Shown: piece by piece, positions 24,055-32,984 of the stretch
Layout of the letters: every line of letters begins with the position of its first letter
Numbering within the stretch: position 1 is the stretch's first letter
Assembly (NCBI GenBank): GCA_022839445.1
Contig: JALHFC010000004.1
Location: 1 to 33,856, forward strand
Reading direction: 5' to 3'
From: Pelotomaculum sp.
GTDB lineage: Bacteria; Bacillota; Desulfotomaculia; Desulfotomaculales; Pelotomaculaceae
DNA: 33,856 nucleotides
Translations under genes and position numbers: made by a program
The notes under the pieces: model-generated
Databases searched by the model: none
Told to the model about the DNA's origin: nothing
The model's input: only the letters and a program-made list of their open reading frames with translations

Positions 24055-24942
24055 TTGGAAAAACTTTTGGATGAGTTTATCTATCACCTTGCCGTTGAGC
24101 GGGGGTTGGCTAAAAATACGATCGCGTCTTATCGTGCGGATTTAACCGGTTACATTTTATACTGCCGCAATCATGGTATCAATGAGCTTCATGAGGCCGG
24201 CAGGGATACCGTTATGTCGTACCTTTTCCAGCTTCAACTGGACGGTCGCTCTCCTGCGACTATTTCTCGGCGCTTGGCAGCCGTGCGGACTTTTTACAGG
24301 TATGTAATAAGGGAGGGTTTTCTCCAGGAGGACCCGTCGGCCGAACTGGAATCACCAAAACTTGCCCAGAAGCTGCCCAGGGTGCTTTCCATTGAGGAAG
24401 TGGACCATTTGCTCGGACAACCCCTGATCAGTAAACCGTCGGGACTGCGGGACAAAGCCATGCTCGAGGTGTTATATGCCACCGGGATCAGGGTATCCGA
24501 ACTGGTTTCGCTGGACCTCATGAATATTCACCTCGATAGCGGCTTCATCCGCTGTTTCGGGAAGGGTAGCAAGGAGCGGATTGTGCCTTTGGGTGATGTA
24601 GCCGCCCGTTTTATAAAAGAATACCTTGAAAGGGGCAGGAGTATACTAAAAAAATCAGGCGATACACCCGCTCTTTTTTTAAACCAGCATGGGCGCAGGC
24701 TTACCAGGCAAGGTTTTTGGAAAATAATTAAAAAATATGCCTTAAAGGCGAATATAAAAACAGCAATAACACCACACACTTTAAGGCATTCTTTTGCCAC
24801 GCATTTGTTGGAGAATGGCGCGGACATCCGCTCGGTTCAGGAAATGCTCGGACACGCCGACATCAGCACAACTCAGATTTACACCCACCTGACCAAAAGC
24901 AAGATCAGGGAGATATATGACCGCAGCCACCCAAGAGCATAA
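24055..24942 (+). CDS. xerD: Tyrosine recombinase XerD
   Basis: This 295-residue tyrosine recombinase resolves chromosome dimers at dif sites with a partner recombinase. An N-terminal SAM-like DNA-binding domain (1-105) precedes the catalytic domain with Arg146 (ATGIRVSELV), Lys170 (FGKGSKER), His241 and Arg244 (HTLRHSFATH), His267 (LGHADI) and Tyr276 (TTQIYTHL). All catalytic positions are intact. The start is TTG with GGGGG nearby, a weak site. It is the housekeeping XerD rather than a phage integrase, judging from length and its spoIIM-xerD-deoB context. Its stop codon is followed after two bases by the tandem and inverted repeats. Confidence 0.94.
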   Translation: MEKLLDEFIYHLAVERGLAKNTIASYRADLTGYILYCRNHGINELHEAGRDTVMSYLFQLQLDGRSPATISRRLAAVRTFYRYVIREGFLQEDPSAELESPKLAQKLPRVLSIEEVDHLLGQPLISKPSGLRDKAMLEVLYATGIRVSELVSLDLMNIHLDSGFIRCFGKGSKERIVPLGDVAARFIKEYLERGRSILKKSGDTPALFLNQHGRRLTRQGFWKIIKKYALKANIKTAITPHTLRHSFATHLLENGADIRSVQEMLGHADISTTQIYTHLTKSKIREIYDRSHPRA

Positions 24943-24944
24943 AG

Positions 24945-25015
24945 GAAGCAGGGGGACGAAGCAGGGGGACGGTTCTTTTGCTTCCCCGGAAGCAAAAGAA
25001 CCGTCCCCCTGCTTC
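24945..25015. repeat. 28-bp perfect inverted repeat (REP-like palindrome) with a 13-bp tandem duplication
   Basis: GAAGCAGGGGGAC occurs twice in tandem (24945-24957 and 24958-24970). The second copy begins a perfect 28-bp arm (24958-24985) matched by its exact complement at 24988-25015, with only CC between. The core GGGGACGGTTCTTTTGCTTC resembles palindromic repeats that I recall as recurring in Desulfotomaculum-type genomes, possibly spread by REP-associated (RAYT) transposases. It fills the whole xerD-deoB gap and ends about 7 nt before the deoB ribosome site, so transcripts would form a very strong hairpin there. No T-run follows, so it is not a normal terminator. Confidence 0.85.
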
Positions 25016-25037
25016 TCTCAGGGAAGGAGTTTTTGCA

Positions 25038-26216
25038 ATGAAGGTAAAACGAGTGTTACTGCTTGTGTTGGACAGTGTTGGAGTGGGGGAACTGCCGGAT
25101 GCCGGGGATTACGGCGATACCGGGAGCAACACCTTGGGTAATACGGCTAGGGCTGTCGGGGGGCTAAAATTGCCTCATCTGGAGCGGTTGGGCCTGGGAA
25201 ATATTATTGATGTGGAGGGTCTACCGCCTGCGGTGAGGCCGGAGGCTTCATACGGCCGCATGGCGGAGCAGTCTATGGGAAAGGATACCACTATCGGTCA
25301 CTGGGAAATGGCCGGGCTGATCCTCAAACACCCCTTTCCTGTTTACCCCAAAGGTTTTCCGCCTGCTTTAATAAAATCTTTTGAGCAAAAAATAAGCCGC
25401 CTTACGCTTGGCAACAAGGTAGCTTCGGGTACTGCTATTATAGATGAACTTGGAGCTAAACACATGGAAACGGGCGACCCCATCGTGTACACTTCCGCTG
25501 ACAGTGTTTTCCAGGTGGCTGCGCATGAAGATGTAATTCCAATTGAAGAACTATACAGGATTTGCAGGATTGCGCGGGAAATGCTTGCCGGTGAACACGC
25601 CGTAGGGAGGGTTATCGCCAGGCCTTTTGTGGGAAATCCGGGTAGCTTTCGCAGGACAGCAAACAGGCACGACTTTTCTTTGAAACCGCCCGGTAAAACG
25701 GTGTTGGATTTATTAAAGGAAAACAACATCCCGGTAACGGCGGTAGGTAAAATAACGGACATTTTTGATGGGGAGGGCATCACAATGACCGTTACGTGCA
25801 GGGGGAATACGGACTGTACGGACCAAACACTACAGTTGGTTCACTCAGGCATTGAAGGTCTTATTTTTATAAACCTTGTTGACTTTGATATGCTGTATGG
25901 CCATCGAAACGATCCCCGAGGCTACGCAGACGCTTTGGAAGAACTGGACCGGCGGCTTCCAGAATTGTTAGAATTGCTAGGCGAAAGTGACGTATTGATC
26001 ATCACCGCCGATCATGGTTGCGATCCTACCACTGTTTCCACGGATCACTCGAGGGAGTATGTGCCCCTTTTGGTTTATGGAGACCCTGTGTTGGGCGGGG
26101 TAAACCTGGGCGTGCGTGAGACCTTTGCCGACGTGGCCGCTACGGTGGCGGATATATTCGGGTTTGGTTTCAATGTGGGAAAAAGTTTTTGGCGCAAAAT
26201 ACGCAAATCTGTGTAA
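25038..26216 (+). CDS. deoB: Phosphopentomutase
   Basis: This 392-residue enzyme interconverts (deoxy)ribose 1-phosphate and 5-phosphate in nucleoside salvage. Alkaline-phosphatase-superfamily metal motifs are visible: LLLVLDSVGVGELPDA at the N-terminus, the phosphorylatable Thr in GKDTTIGHWEMAG, NLVDFDMLYGHRND, and the distal LIITADHGCDPTT and STDHSREYVP. The ATG at 25038 has AAGGAG 8 nt upstream; an earlier ATG at 24978 is in frame but falls inside the palindrome and is unlikely. The following gene is a pyrimidine-nucleoside phosphorylase, whose sugar-phosphate product this enzyme would process. Confidence 0.95.
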   Translation: MKVKRVLLLVLDSVGVGELPDAGDYGDTGSNTLGNTARAVGGLKLPHLERLGLGNIIDVEGLPPAVRPEASYGRMAEQSMGKDTTIGHWEMAGLILKHPFPVYPKGFPPALIKSFEQKISRLTLGNKVASGTAIIDELGAKHMETGDPIVYTSADSVFQVAAHEDVIPIEELYRICRIAREMLAGEHAVGRVIARPFVGNPGSFRRTANRHDFSLKPPGKTVLDLLKENNIPVTAVGKITDIFDGEGITMTVTCRGNTDCTDQTLQLVHSGIEGLIFINLVDFDMLYGHRNDPRGYADALEELDRRLPELLELLGESDVLIITADHGCDPTTVSTDHSREYVPLLVYGDPVLGGVNLGVRETFADVAATVADIFGFGFNVGKSFWRKIRKSV

Positions 26217-26347
26217 TCATTTATATAATTATTTTAAAATGTTGGCAAAATAAATGTTTTAAATAATAGTTAAAATATCATAATAATCCGCGAAAATCAG
26301 CGTCAATAATGACTTTCGCCATGCTTCTATTATAAGTGAGGTTTTTA

Positions 26348-27655
26348 ATGATGAGAATGTACGATATTATTTTGAAAAAACGAGAGGGGCAAGAGTTATC
26401 CACAGAGGAGATCAATTTTTTCATTAATGGATACAATTCCGGCGCCATACCCGACTACCAGGCGGCGGCGTTTTTAATGGCCGTTTTCTTCCGAGGGCTT
26501 AACGACCGGGAAACCGCCGATTTGACGATGGCTATGTGCGATTCGGGGGACAGGGCCGAACTGTCGGCCATACCGGGAATTAAGGTTGACAAGCACAGCA
26601 CGGGGGGAGTCGGGGATAAAACCACGCTGATCCTGGTTCCACTAGTGGCCGCAGCGGGAGCGCCGGTAGCGAAAATGTCCGGAAGGGGCCTGGGCCATAC
26701 CGGCGGGACGATAGATAAGTTGGAATCCATCCCAGGTTTTAATGTTGCGCTGGAACCAAAGGAGTTTATAGAACAAGTCCGCCGGGTCGGCGCCGCCGTG
26801 GTAGCGCAAACAGGCCGCTTGGCCCCGGCGGATAAAAAATTGTATGCCCTGCGGGATGTAACGGCTACTGTAGACAGTGTGCCGCTCATTGCCGGCAGCG
26901 TGATGAGTAAAAAGATAGCGTCTGGCGCCGATGCTATTGTCCTAGATGTCAAGGTAGGCAGCGGCGCTTTCATGCGGGACAATAATAGCGCCTTCAAGCT
27001 GGCCAGGGCTATGGTGGATATCGGCAACAAGGTAGGACGGCGCACCGTGGCCTTGATCACCGGCATGGACCAGCCCTTGGGCTACGCTGTAGGTAACGCC
27101 CTGGAAGTGATCGAAGCCATTGAGACTTTAAAAGGCCAGGGACCGGACGACCTTATGGAAATATGCCTTGCGCTGGGCGCCACAATGCTATTGCTTGCAG
27201 GCAAAGCGGGAAGCACGGACGAGGGGCGTAAAAAGCTATTGTATCTGCTAGAGAGCGGCAAGGCCCTGGAAAAGTTGGAGGAGTTCATTGCCGCCCAGGG
27301 AGGAGACCCATCGGTTGTACGCGAATACTGGCGCTTGCCGGCAGCAAAAATGACTATGGATATTCCCGCGCCGGCTTCTGGTTTCGTCCAGGCCATTCAC
27401 GCTGAAAAAATAGGACGGGCAGCCATGATGCTGGGGGCAGGGAGGGAAAAGAAGGATTCACCGGTAGACCTATCTGCCGGCCTGATATTAAATAAAAAGA
27501 CCGGTGATGTGGTTACAGCAGGGGAAACCATAGCTGTATTGCACACGAATAACCTTAGTAGCCTGGATAAGGTTGGTAAGATTGTACAAAGCGCCTATGC
27601 ATTTAGCGAAAAAAGACCGGAACTGCTACCACTTGTAATCGGGTCCGTTCAGTAA
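26348..27655 (+). CDS. pdp: Pyrimidine-nucleoside phosphorylase
   Basis: This 435-residue phosphorylase of the thymidine/pyrimidine phosphorylase family splits uridine and (deoxy)pyrimidine nucleosides to base and sugar 1-phosphate. The signature KVDKHSTGGVGDKTTL and SGRGLGHTGGTIDKLE (phosphate and nucleotide binding) are intact, as is SVMSKKIASGADAIVLDVK with the C-terminal ILNKKTGDVVTAG. Start ATG at 26348 (or 26351) follows GTGAGG. A 130-nt A+T-rich gap separates it from deoB; a weak promoter (TTGGCA near 26242 and TAATAG near 26264) is possible. In Bacillus-type clusters punA sits here and dacF-spoIIA follows, which is not the case in this window. Confidence 0.95.
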   Translation: MMRMYDIILKKREGQELSTEEINFFINGYNSGAIPDYQAAAFLMAVFFRGLNDRETADLTMAMCDSGDRAELSAIPGIKVDKHSTGGVGDKTTLILVPLVAAAGAPVAKMSGRGLGHTGGTIDKLESIPGFNVALEPKEFIEQVRRVGAAVVAQTGRLAPADKKLYALRDVTATVDSVPLIAGSVMSKKIASGADAIVLDVKVGSGAFMRDNNSAFKLARAMVDIGNKVGRRTVALITGMDQPLGYAVGNALEVIEAIETLKGQGPDDLMEICLALGATMLLLAGKAGSTDEGRKKLLYLLESGKALEKLEEFIAAQGGDPSVVREYWRLPAAKMTMDIPAPASGFVQAIHAEKIGRAAMMLGAGREKKDSPVDLSAGLILNKKTGDVVTAGETIAVLHTNNLSSLDKVGKIVQSAYAFSEKRPELLPLVIGSVQ

Positions 27656-27755
27656 AGTACAGGAAGATGGGTAAGAGCCGTCTATGGCTTAACCAAAAAC
27701 TTGATAAAAGATTCCATTTACGCGGAATTATTTACATTCCCAGAGACAGGAAAAT

Positions 27756-27876
27756 TTGACACGCGGCAGCAGTAAGGCCGGACTTCTTACGGGTCTAGCT
27801 GGATTTGTGCCGGGAGTGAGTTTTCTTTTTCCCGGCATTGTCATTAATCTGAGTAAGAGTACAATGTATATCGTTA
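27756..27876 (+). other. Possible remnant of a small membrane protein gene
   Basis: A plus-strand frame opens at TTG 27756 (CAGGAAAA just upstream) and reads MTRGSSKAGLLTGLAGFVPG and then VSFLFPGIVINLSKS, which looks protein-like for about 35 codons. It then runs into the convergent membrane-protein gene without a sensible ending. A perfect 8-bp inverted repeat (27808-27815 with 27830-27837) lies inside it. It may be a truncated gene at a synteny break or chance. The remainder of the 27656-27755 gap shows nothing. Confidence 0.2.
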
Positions 27877-30459
27877 TTACTTCCCTGCGACCGAAATGTA
27901 GTGGCGGAGTTTTTTACTCAAATTGTCGGCAACTATATCTAAATAATCAAAGTAAAAATAAAATAATACAACTAACAAAAGTGATAACAGGGATAGCGCA
28001 ATGCCCAGTTTCCCCACCCAGGTCATTCCATAATGAAAAGTGACCTGGTGTTTTCCCTCAGGGAGTTCGATATTAATCAGGTTGTCCATATTTTGAACCT
28101 GGATGGGTTTTCCGTCCACCCAGGCTTTCCAGCGGGGAGTATAGGTGACTGAAATCAAAACCGGCGCCGGTTCTTTTGTGTCATAACTAAAACTAAAACC
28201 ATCATGCCGCCACTCGTCTTCTAGCACCGGAAAGGGATGAGGTACTATACTTTTATTGGGTTGAGCAAGGTCCATCAGTTGTTCCAACATCGCACGGATT
28301 TGTTCCCCATTGGCTGAGTATAACTGCTGCCCGAGAGCCAGGCCCACAAAATATACCCTGTGGCCATTGATTTCCTTATAGCCAATAGCCGGTACTTCTC
28401 TATCAGTACCCTCCATTACCGCCCAAATTCCATCCATGCCCCCCGGCGCCGGAACCTGTCCGGCAGGATCGGCTTTTAGCCAAGCTTCCCCTGTTATCAT
28501 TGCATCTTCACATGTTTTTAACCTGGAATCGCGTTCAACCTTTTCCCAATAAGGGATTACATCCAGCAAAGGCCAGGTTTCCTCCCGTCCCATAGAAACA
28601 ATAACTACCTTACCGGCCTTGGCCAGATCTTCCACTATCTTTTGGTATTTGGTAAAATTCTTTATTCTCGGTTCTATTAAGTAAATCAACTTGAATCCAG
28701 CCAGATACTCCCGTGAATAATCTTCCAGACAACTGGAATAACCCCGGAGCATCCAGGGAAAATACATCTCAAAATTTATGGCCGCTTTACCGATTACCAA
28801 TGCATCCCGCTCCTGCCGCAGGAAATAGGAGGATGGCGCAGGGTTGAAAAGGATGCTTTTCTTGTCATCCGCTTTGATAAAGCGAAAGCCATTCTCTTGC
28901 AAACCCTCAATTAGCTTTTTCCGGCGATTATCTATAAAGGCTGAACGGGTATTCCAAAAGAGCAGGTTCCTAATAACATAATCATTACAATTTGCAGCTA
29001 CAGCAATATTGTGTTGCCAGATAGCTCTATTATGCGGAGTACCTTCTATACTCCAACCATCGGTCATATTAAGCTCTTTAATCATTGGAAAATATGCAAT
29101 ATGTGAGGCATCAACGTATAACCATGAAAAACGTCCCTGTTCAAAAGCATTTCTGCTGTTCGAAAGAGACTTTAAATCCTGACGATATTCTGTAAATTGA
29201 TCGCTATAGGTCACCATAGACCTGGGGTTGATATCAATAGCTAAAAGCACAATTATTGCCCCACTTAATATAATATAAATTATTTTATGGATATAACCTA
29301 ACCCAGCCCTTAGTAGGAGTTCGTTCAATATATAAACATCCAGTATGGTTGACGCCAGGACAGAAAAACTTAAAAACCTGCGCGGGATAAAGGACTGGTG
29401 CATGGGAATATATTTATAAAGAGGAAACGCTTCACCAAATGATAGACATATTCCTAGTAACATGGCCATCAGTAAAGGCAATACCAGCTTACTCTTTCTA
29501 TAAAATATTAGAGAAGAGCATGCCAATAACAGCATACTGATGCCAATATAAAACCCGCTTCCGTTTCTTTCTGCCATAGAAAAAAATGAAGTCTTAGCAG
29601 CATATAATAAACTCGCTTCCGGTAAAAGATAAGGTATACCGGCATTCTCTAGATGAGTAGTACCAGGCACAATCCAAAACGATAACAATCCAGCCCCCAA
29701 ACCTACTGCTAAAATCCAGCCAATACATTCACGTAGGTTAATATATCGCATAAGTAACATCACTAGCATAATAATTCCCACTAATATACTGATAAGAAAA
29801 GCATGCATAGATTGGGAAACAATAAGCAAGGCGCCACAAATACAGACCAATAAACATCTTAACCGGGTTTTTTCTTCGAATAACAAAAAAGTAAAATACA
29901 AAAACCATGGTGTGAGTGCAAATATGGGGATTTGCGCAATTTCACCCGCATTTATATCCGATCTTAGCAAGAACGGTTGTACGGCATATAAAACCCCCCC
30001 GAGCACTCCTGTTCTTGGCCCAATAAAACGGTAACAAAAATACCAAACCCCCAGCGCGCCAATTAATTGGGATAAAAATATCATTATTTTAAAGGTAAGC
30101 ATAATATTATGCGTAAGCACTTGTACTGAGGCAAACAGGATAAATGATAATGGAGGATAATACTGAGTTACGGTGCTACCGTTATACCAGTAAGGGAACC
30201 AACTGACCCAATTTCCTTCCATTATGTTGTCCGCCATGTAAACTATTCTAGTTAAGTGCCCTAGTCCGTCGGTAGTATATGGATATGTATTATTGGCTGC
30301 TCCAAGTAAAGGCCAGATGCCCCATATGATAGAAGAAGCAATAAGAAGCACCGCAATCCCCAGTTCCCATTTAAACGAACGTGGAACTCCTGCTTTTCGG
30401 TCCTTTTGGGGCTTTTGTTGTTTTTCACTGTTCTTATCTAGGATCGAAGCAATATGCAA
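27877..30459 (-). CDS. Large polytopic membrane protein, PTPS-related (PF10131-like), putative GT-C glycosyltransferase
   Basis: The 860-residue protein starts with a Lys-rich cytoplasmic leader and then has about 12 hydrophobic segments through residue 430, followed by a long soluble portion and a final C-terminal membrane span (LGIALSLLSLLLVVLFYFYF). TTDGLGHLTRIVYMADNIM and GSTVTQYYPPLSFI in the first loop resemble the 6-pyruvoyl-tetrahydropterin-synthase-related membrane family, which shares features with lipid-linked GT-C glycosyltransferases. It has no pterin-synthase active site, so that family name is misleading. It lies last in a reverse-strand cluster with two GT2 enzymes and a methyltransferase. 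Plausible job: transferring a sugar from a polyprenyl phosphate donor outside the membrane. Function is inferred. Confidence 0.7.
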   Translation of the reverse strand: MHIASILDKNSEKQQKPQKDRKAGVPRSFKWELGIAVLLIASSIIWGIWPLLGAANNTYPYTTDGLGHLTRIVYMADNIMEGNWVSWFPYWYNGSTVTQYYPPLSFILFASVQVLTHNIMLTFKIMIFLSQLIGALGVWYFCYRFIGPRTGVLGGVLYAVQPFLLRSDINAGEIAQIPIFALTPWFLYFTFLLFEEKTRLRCLLVCICGALLIVSQSMHAFLISILVGIIMLVMLLMRYINLRECIGWILAVGLGAGLLSFWIVPGTTHLENAGIPYLLPEASLLYAAKTSFFSMAERNGSGFYIGISMLLLACSSLIFYRKSKLVLPLLMAMLLGICLSFGEAFPLYKYIPMHQSFIPRRFLSFSVLASTILDVYILNELLLRAGLGYIHKIIYIILSGAIIVLLAIDINPRSMVTYSDQFTEYRQDLKSLSNSRNAFEQGRFSWLYVDASHIAYFPMIKELNMTDGWSIEGTPHNRAIWQHNIAVAANCNDYVIRNLLFWNTRSAFIDNRRKKLIEGLQENGFRFIKADDKKSILFNPAPSSYFLRQERDALVIGKAAINFEMYFPWMLRGYSSCLEDYSREYLAGFKLIYLIEPRIKNFTKYQKIVEDLAKAGKVVIVSMGREETWPLLDVIPYWEKVERDSRLKTCEDAMITGEAWLKADPAGQVPAPGGMDGIWAVMEGTDREVPAIGYKEINGHRVYFVGLALGQQLYSANGEQIRAMLEQLMDLAQPNKSIVPHPFPVLEDEWRHDGFSFSYDTKEPAPVLISVTYTPRWKAWVDGKPIQVQNMDNLINIELPEGKHQVTFHYGMTWVGKLGIALSLLSLLLVVLFYFYFDYLDIVADNLSKKLRHYISVAGK

Positions 30460-30510
30460 TTAAAGCTCCCCCATTGGTGGATATATAAGAGTCTAAATTA
30501 GCTGTCAGAA

Positions 30511-31125
30511 TTATTTATAACACTCCATAAACATCAGGGAATAAGGCATACGTAGCAATCCCCGGCGAATGGCGGTTTTACTGGCGCTAAAGCTTTGGGG
30601 AATCAGACGCCGGTACTCCTGGTCGGTGCGTACAAATTCCCCCCGGTCTTTGGATATAAAATAATGTTCACAGCGGGACTGCCCGGCATAAAAAACGGGG
30701 TCAATAGTAATCAGACGCCCTCCTGGCTTTAAGGCTTTTTGGGCAAGAATGAAGAGGTTTTTAGCATCGGTAATATCCATGTGATGTAATACCCCAATAG
30801 CTATAACCAAATCAAATGGTTCCATTTGTTCAATTATTTTAAGACTTAATAATTGACAAATAAACCGGCCGCGATGTCCAAATCGTTTCCTGGCCGCCTC
30901 GATATATTCCGCGCTCATGTCAAAACCTATAAATTCAATATTCTCCGGTAGATACTCCAGAATATCGGCAGGGCCGCAGCCAATATCCAGAATCCTGTTT
31001 CCGGCTTCGGGTTTGATATATTCATTTACATAAACTCGTCGAGCAGAACCCTGCCCGACTATAGTAGAGAACAAACGGTATACAAAAGGATTGGCTAAAA
31101 TAAAACGTATATCACCCAAACCCAC
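30511..31125 (-). CDS. Class I SAM-dependent methyltransferase
   Basis: This 204-residue methyltransferase has the SAM motif RILDIGCGPADILEYLP, the acidic post-motif EFIGFDMSAEYIEAARKRF, the FDLVIAIGVLHHM motif and the LKPGGRLITIDP strand. I prefer the GTG at 31125 because GAGGAGG lies 8 nt upstream; the in-frame ATG at 31185 sits farther out and overlaps the end of the upstream gtrB-like gene's spacer with no ribosome site. Substrate unknown; the glycosyltransferase surroundings suggest modification of a surface glycan or lipid-linked intermediate. The ending MECYK has no unusual features. Confidence 0.82.
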   Translation of the reverse strand: MGLGDIRFILANPFVYRLFSTIVGQGSARRVYVNEYIKPEAGNRILDIGCGPADILEYLPENIEFIGFDMSAEYIEAARKRFGHRGRFICQLLSLKIIEQMEPFDLVIAIGVLHHMDITDAKNLFILAQKALKPGGRLITIDPVFYAGQSRCEHYFISKDRGEFVRTDQEYRRLIPQSFSASKTAIRRGLLRMPYSLMFMECYK

Positions 31126-31188
31126 AAAAAGAACCTCCTCATCACCCCAAGTGGAGTTATTCCTTCCCCATATTAAAACACACATTTC

Positions 31189-32142
31189 TTACTTTTCCTT
31201 ATTAAAACCCCAACTTTCACGGATGAAATAAAGGGGGCGTTGCTTGGATTCGGTATAAATCCGGCCTATATACTCTCCGATAATCCCTATCGTAAATAAC
31301 TGCACACCTCCTAGAAACAACACCATAACCATAAGAGAGGGATAACCGGGAACCGGGTTGCCATATATAAGGGTTCGAATTGTCATATAAACACCATATA
31401 AAAAGGCCGTAAAGGCTACAATAAAACCAAAATACATAGACCACTGCAAAGGCATATAACTAAAAGATGTAATTCCCTCGAGCGCTAGATTCCACAGTTT
31501 ACCATAGTTCCATTTGGTCTTACCCGCAAAGCGGGCATCCCGGTTATATATAATCGCCGCCTGGCGAAAACCTACCCAGCCAAAAAGCCCCTTCATAAAG
31601 CGGTGAGTTTCCCGCAGCTCCTTTATTGCATCTACCGACTGCCGGGACATAAGACGAAAATCCCCCGTGTTGCCAGGTATATCAATGGGGCTCATTTTGC
31701 CTATAACCTTATAAAAAAGCGACGCAGTCGATTTTTTAAACCAGCTTTCCCCGTCTCGCTGGGCCCGGACAGCGTAGACAACATCGTAACCTTCATTCCA
31801 CTTTTCTATCATTTCACATATTAGTTCGGGGGGATCCTGTAGATCCGCATCAATAGGCACTACTACTTCACCACTGGAATAGTCCAATCCTGCCGATAGT
31901 GCAACTTCCTTCCCAAAATTTCTTGATAAATCAACAATTTTAAACCGGGGGTTTTTTTGATTTATTTCAATTAGCTTTTGTAAAGTATCATCTCTGCTGC
32001 CATCATTTACGCAAATAACTTCATAAGGACGTTTAAGATTTTCAAGTACCATAGTAAGCCGCTTATAAAGCATTCCTATGTTTTCTGATTCGTTAAACAT
32101 AGGAACTACTATACTTATAAATACTTCCTTGTTGCTTTTCAC
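31189..32142 (-). CDS. GtrB/DPM-type polyprenyl-phosphate glycosyltransferase
   Basis: This 317-residue enzyme has a GT2 catalytic domain (SIVVPMFNESENIGMLYKRL, VNDGSRDDT, DADLQDPPEL near res 98-107) and a QxxRW-free tail with two membrane helices (about 230-255 and 265-295), the GtrB/ArnC layout. Such enzymes load a sugar from UDP- or GDP-sugar onto undecaprenyl phosphate at the inner face of the membrane. The start is GTG at 32142 preceded by GGTGGTGATC. It lies between a second GT2 enzyme and the methyltransferase. With the small flippase-like and GT-C-like proteins nearby it fits a three-part glycosylation module; the sugar and acceptor are unknown. Confidence 0.85.
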   Translation of the reverse strand: MKSNKEVFISIVVPMFNESENIGMLYKRLTMVLENLKRPYEVICVNDGSRDDTLQKLIEINQKNPRFKIVDLSRNFGKEVALSAGLDYSSGEVVVPIDADLQDPPELICEMIEKWNEGYDVVYAVRAQRDGESWFKKSTASLFYKVIGKMSPIDIPGNTGDFRLMSRQSVDAIKELRETHRFMKGLFGWVGFRQAAIIYNRDARFAGKTKWNYGKLWNLALEGITSFSYMPLQWSMYFGFIVAFTAFLYGVYMTIRTLIYGNPVPGYPSLMVMVLFLGGVQLFTIGIIGEYIGRIYTESKQRPLYFIRESWGFNKEK

Positions 32143-32191
32143 CGTCCGATCACCACCTTAGATATTATACTGCTGCAAATGATCTACAGTT

Positions 32192-32965
32192 TTATGAAAT
32201 AGCTAATCCCCGGCCCAGAGAACACTTTTGCTTGGGAAGTAAAAATAGTTTCAAATAATCCCTTATCGTCAGCCATAATTTAAGTTTACTAGGGCTTACT
32301 TTATGATCATACCGCAATACCAACGGCACTTCCACAATTTTGTTCGCCATAGTAGCTACTTTTAGCAATATTTCTACACTAGTGGCGAAGCTGCGGAATT
32401 TTAAGAATGATTTTTCGCTTTGGGATAAAGCCCGGGAGAGTACGGAGGTTTTATAAGCCCGGAAACCAACTGTATAGTCTCTTACTCCCTGGAGTGGGAA
32501 AAATATGGAGAGTAAAATCCTGGCGCCCAAGCTATAGAGCTGCCGCAAGGGGGGGACTCCCACCTGTTTGCCTCCGGAGGCAAAACGCGAAGCTATTACG
32601 ATATCTGCTTCTGCATCGCTTTTTTCCACCATCTGGCGGATAACACTGCCCGGGTGCGAGGCGTCGGCATCAAGGGTAACCACACAGTACGGGCTCAACC
32701 GTATGGCCTCGTAGAACCCGGTCAAAATAGCCTGTCCTACCCCCATGTTTTGCGTGTGCGACAAGACCACAAGGCGCTTATTCTCATGCGCCCAATTATT
32801 TACCAGGCGCAAGGTGCCGTCCCGGCTGCCGTCGTTAACCACTACGATACGGTAATCATATCCTGGAGGCAGGGGAACCCCCCCGTCGAACATCTTGCGC
32901 AAGAGGGGAATTGACAGTTCCTCGTTATACATGGGCAAAACAATAACCACTAGTTTTTCAAGCAT
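32192..32965 (-). CDS. Glycosyltransferase family 2 (DPM1-like)
   Basis: This 257-residue soluble GT2 protein shows the GT-A fold motifs VIVLPMYNEELSIPLLRKM, VVNDGSRDGTL and TLDADASHPGS, and lacks membrane segments of its own. This resembles dolichol-phosphate mannosyltransferase DPM1-like bacterial proteins. The hydrophobic SLGARILLSIFFPLQGVRDY segment near residues 145-165 is the usual amphipathic part. It follows the SMR-type gene by 19 nt and precedes the GtrB-type gene by 50 nt. Probably makes a polyprenyl-phosphate sugar or extends a glycan; the donor cannot be inferred. Confidence 0.82.
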   Translation of the reverse strand: MLEKLVVIVLPMYNEELSIPLLRKMFDGGVPLPPGYDYRIVVVNDGSRDGTLRLVNNWAHENKRLVVLSHTQNMGVGQAILTGFYEAIRLSPYCVVTLDADASHPGSVIRQMVEKSDAEADIVIASRFASGGKQVGVPPLRQLYSLGARILLSIFFPLQGVRDYTVGFRAYKTSVLSRALSQSEKSFLKFRSFATSVEILLKVATMANKIVEVPLVLRYDHKVSPSKLKLWLTIRDYLKLFLLPKQKCSLGRGLAIS

Positions 32966-32984
32966 TTACCCGCTCCTCCTTGAA

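Noticed and set aside
24958..25015. Palindrome as an ordinary xerD terminator
   Set aside because: No T-run follows, and the 28-bp perfect arms with tandem duplicate fit a repeat element better.
24978..25037. Longer deoB start at ATG 24978
   Set aside because: It would encode residues from within the palindrome; ATG 25038 has the ribosome site and the family N-terminus.
26455..27066. 203-codon minus-strand ORF opposite the nucleoside phosphorylase
   Set aside because: Typical shadow translation of a GC-rich gene; the plus-strand frame carries all family motifs.
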